DNA of 5,059 bases from Bacillota bacterium (GTDB lineage: Bacteria; Bacillota_A; Clostridia; Lachnospirales; WQUN01), in NCBI GenBank assembly GCA_009786175.1, contig WQTQ01000070.1:1-5059 (forward strand), read 5' to 3'. The position numbers and the translations under genes were made by a program. Shown here piece after piece: positions 4,881 to 5,059 of the stretch. The notes below the pieces were generated by a model. That model made no database searches. It had not been told where the DNA came from and saw only the letters and a program-made list of their open reading frames with translations. How positions within the stretch are numbered: position 1 is the first letter of the stretch; each line of letters begins with the position of its first letter.

Positions 4881-5059
4881 ATGATGAATTACATTCTTAA
4901 CCGCAGTAAGCGGAAAACAATCGGAATTTATATTATAAATGGGGGAGTGGAAGTGCGTGCGCCGTACAACTGCCCTAAATCGGAGATTGACCAATTTGTC
5001 GCTTTGAAAGAAGAATGGATAAGAAGCAAACTGAATGAAGCCCAAAGACAAACAGAGAA
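4881..5059 (+). CDS. YgjP-like (DUF45/M48-type) metallopeptidase, N-terminal part (3' end outside window)
   Basis: The frame from ATG 4881 stays open to the window edge (59 codons plus 2 bases). The pattern RSKRKTIGIYI (residues 8-18), followed by VEVRAPYNCPKSEIDQFV (23-40) and KEEWIRSKL (43-51), is the typical start of the YgjP/DUF45 family of predicted zinc metallopeptidases. Full members are about 230 residues and carry a later HExxH zinc motif, which is outside this window. The ribosome site is poor (an A/G-rich AAGAAAGAGAA) and ATG 4884 is an equally possible start. It lies after the operon terminator and looks functionally unrelated to the methyltransferase genes. Confidence 0.78.
   Translation, partial: MMNYILNRSKRKTIGIYIINGGVEVRAPYNCPKSEIDQFVALKEEWIRSKLNEAQRQTE

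Noticed and set aside
4866..5051. Minus-strand 61-codon open frame at the right edge
   Set aside because: Antisense to the recognisable YgjP-like N-terminus.

Overview
The window looks like chromosomal DNA from an anaerobic Firmicutes-type bacterium (Clostridia or Negativicutes grade). The evidence is strong purine-rich Shine-Dalgarno sites, AT-leaning intergenic DNA, U-tract terminators, and a corrinoid-dependent methyl-transfer module of the kind acetogens and related anaerobes use to harvest methyl groups. The species cannot be named from this sequence.

Layout. Bases 1-150 are the last 49 codons of a tyrosine recombinase (integrase), so the left edge probably borders, or once bordered, an integrated element. 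Bases 151-1158 hold no convincing protein gene but are rich in signals: a tandem 11-bp repeat just after the integrase stop, a long GU-containing hairpin (326-373), an inverted repeat (459-500), a helically phased array of AATTAGT sites (529-572), a consensus sigma-70 promoter (583-611) overlapped by three 18-bp direct repeats (594-650), a bulged 17-bp stem (772-822), an intrinsic terminator (852-888), an orphan perfect Shine-Dalgarno sequence (1013-1020) and a 19-bp tandem repeat (1049-1095).

Bases 1159-4756 carry three co-oriented genes: an SLC13/ion-transporter-superfamily permease (474 aa), a corrinoid protein with the B12-binding DxHxxG motif (210 aa), and a uroporphyrinogen-decarboxylase-fold (URO-D) methyltransferase (457 aa). 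A 12-bp intrinsic terminator follows at 4812-4846. The right edge (4881-5059) is the start of an unrelated YgjP-like metallopeptidase gene.

How the genes work together (inference). The permease would import a methylated, probably anionic compound. The URO-D-family protein would move its methyl group to or from the cob(I)alamin held by the small corrinoid protein, and the methyl group would enter the tetrahydrofolate pathway. A second methyltransferase and the ATP-dependent corrinoid reductive activator (RACo type) are not in the window and must be supplied from elsewhere. The only strong promoter lies 548 bp upstream of the permease start, with a structured leader and a terminator in between. 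Expression is therefore probably controlled by transcription attenuation in addition to protein binding at the repeat arrays. That leader matches no riboswitch class I can recognise and is the most interesting part of the window.
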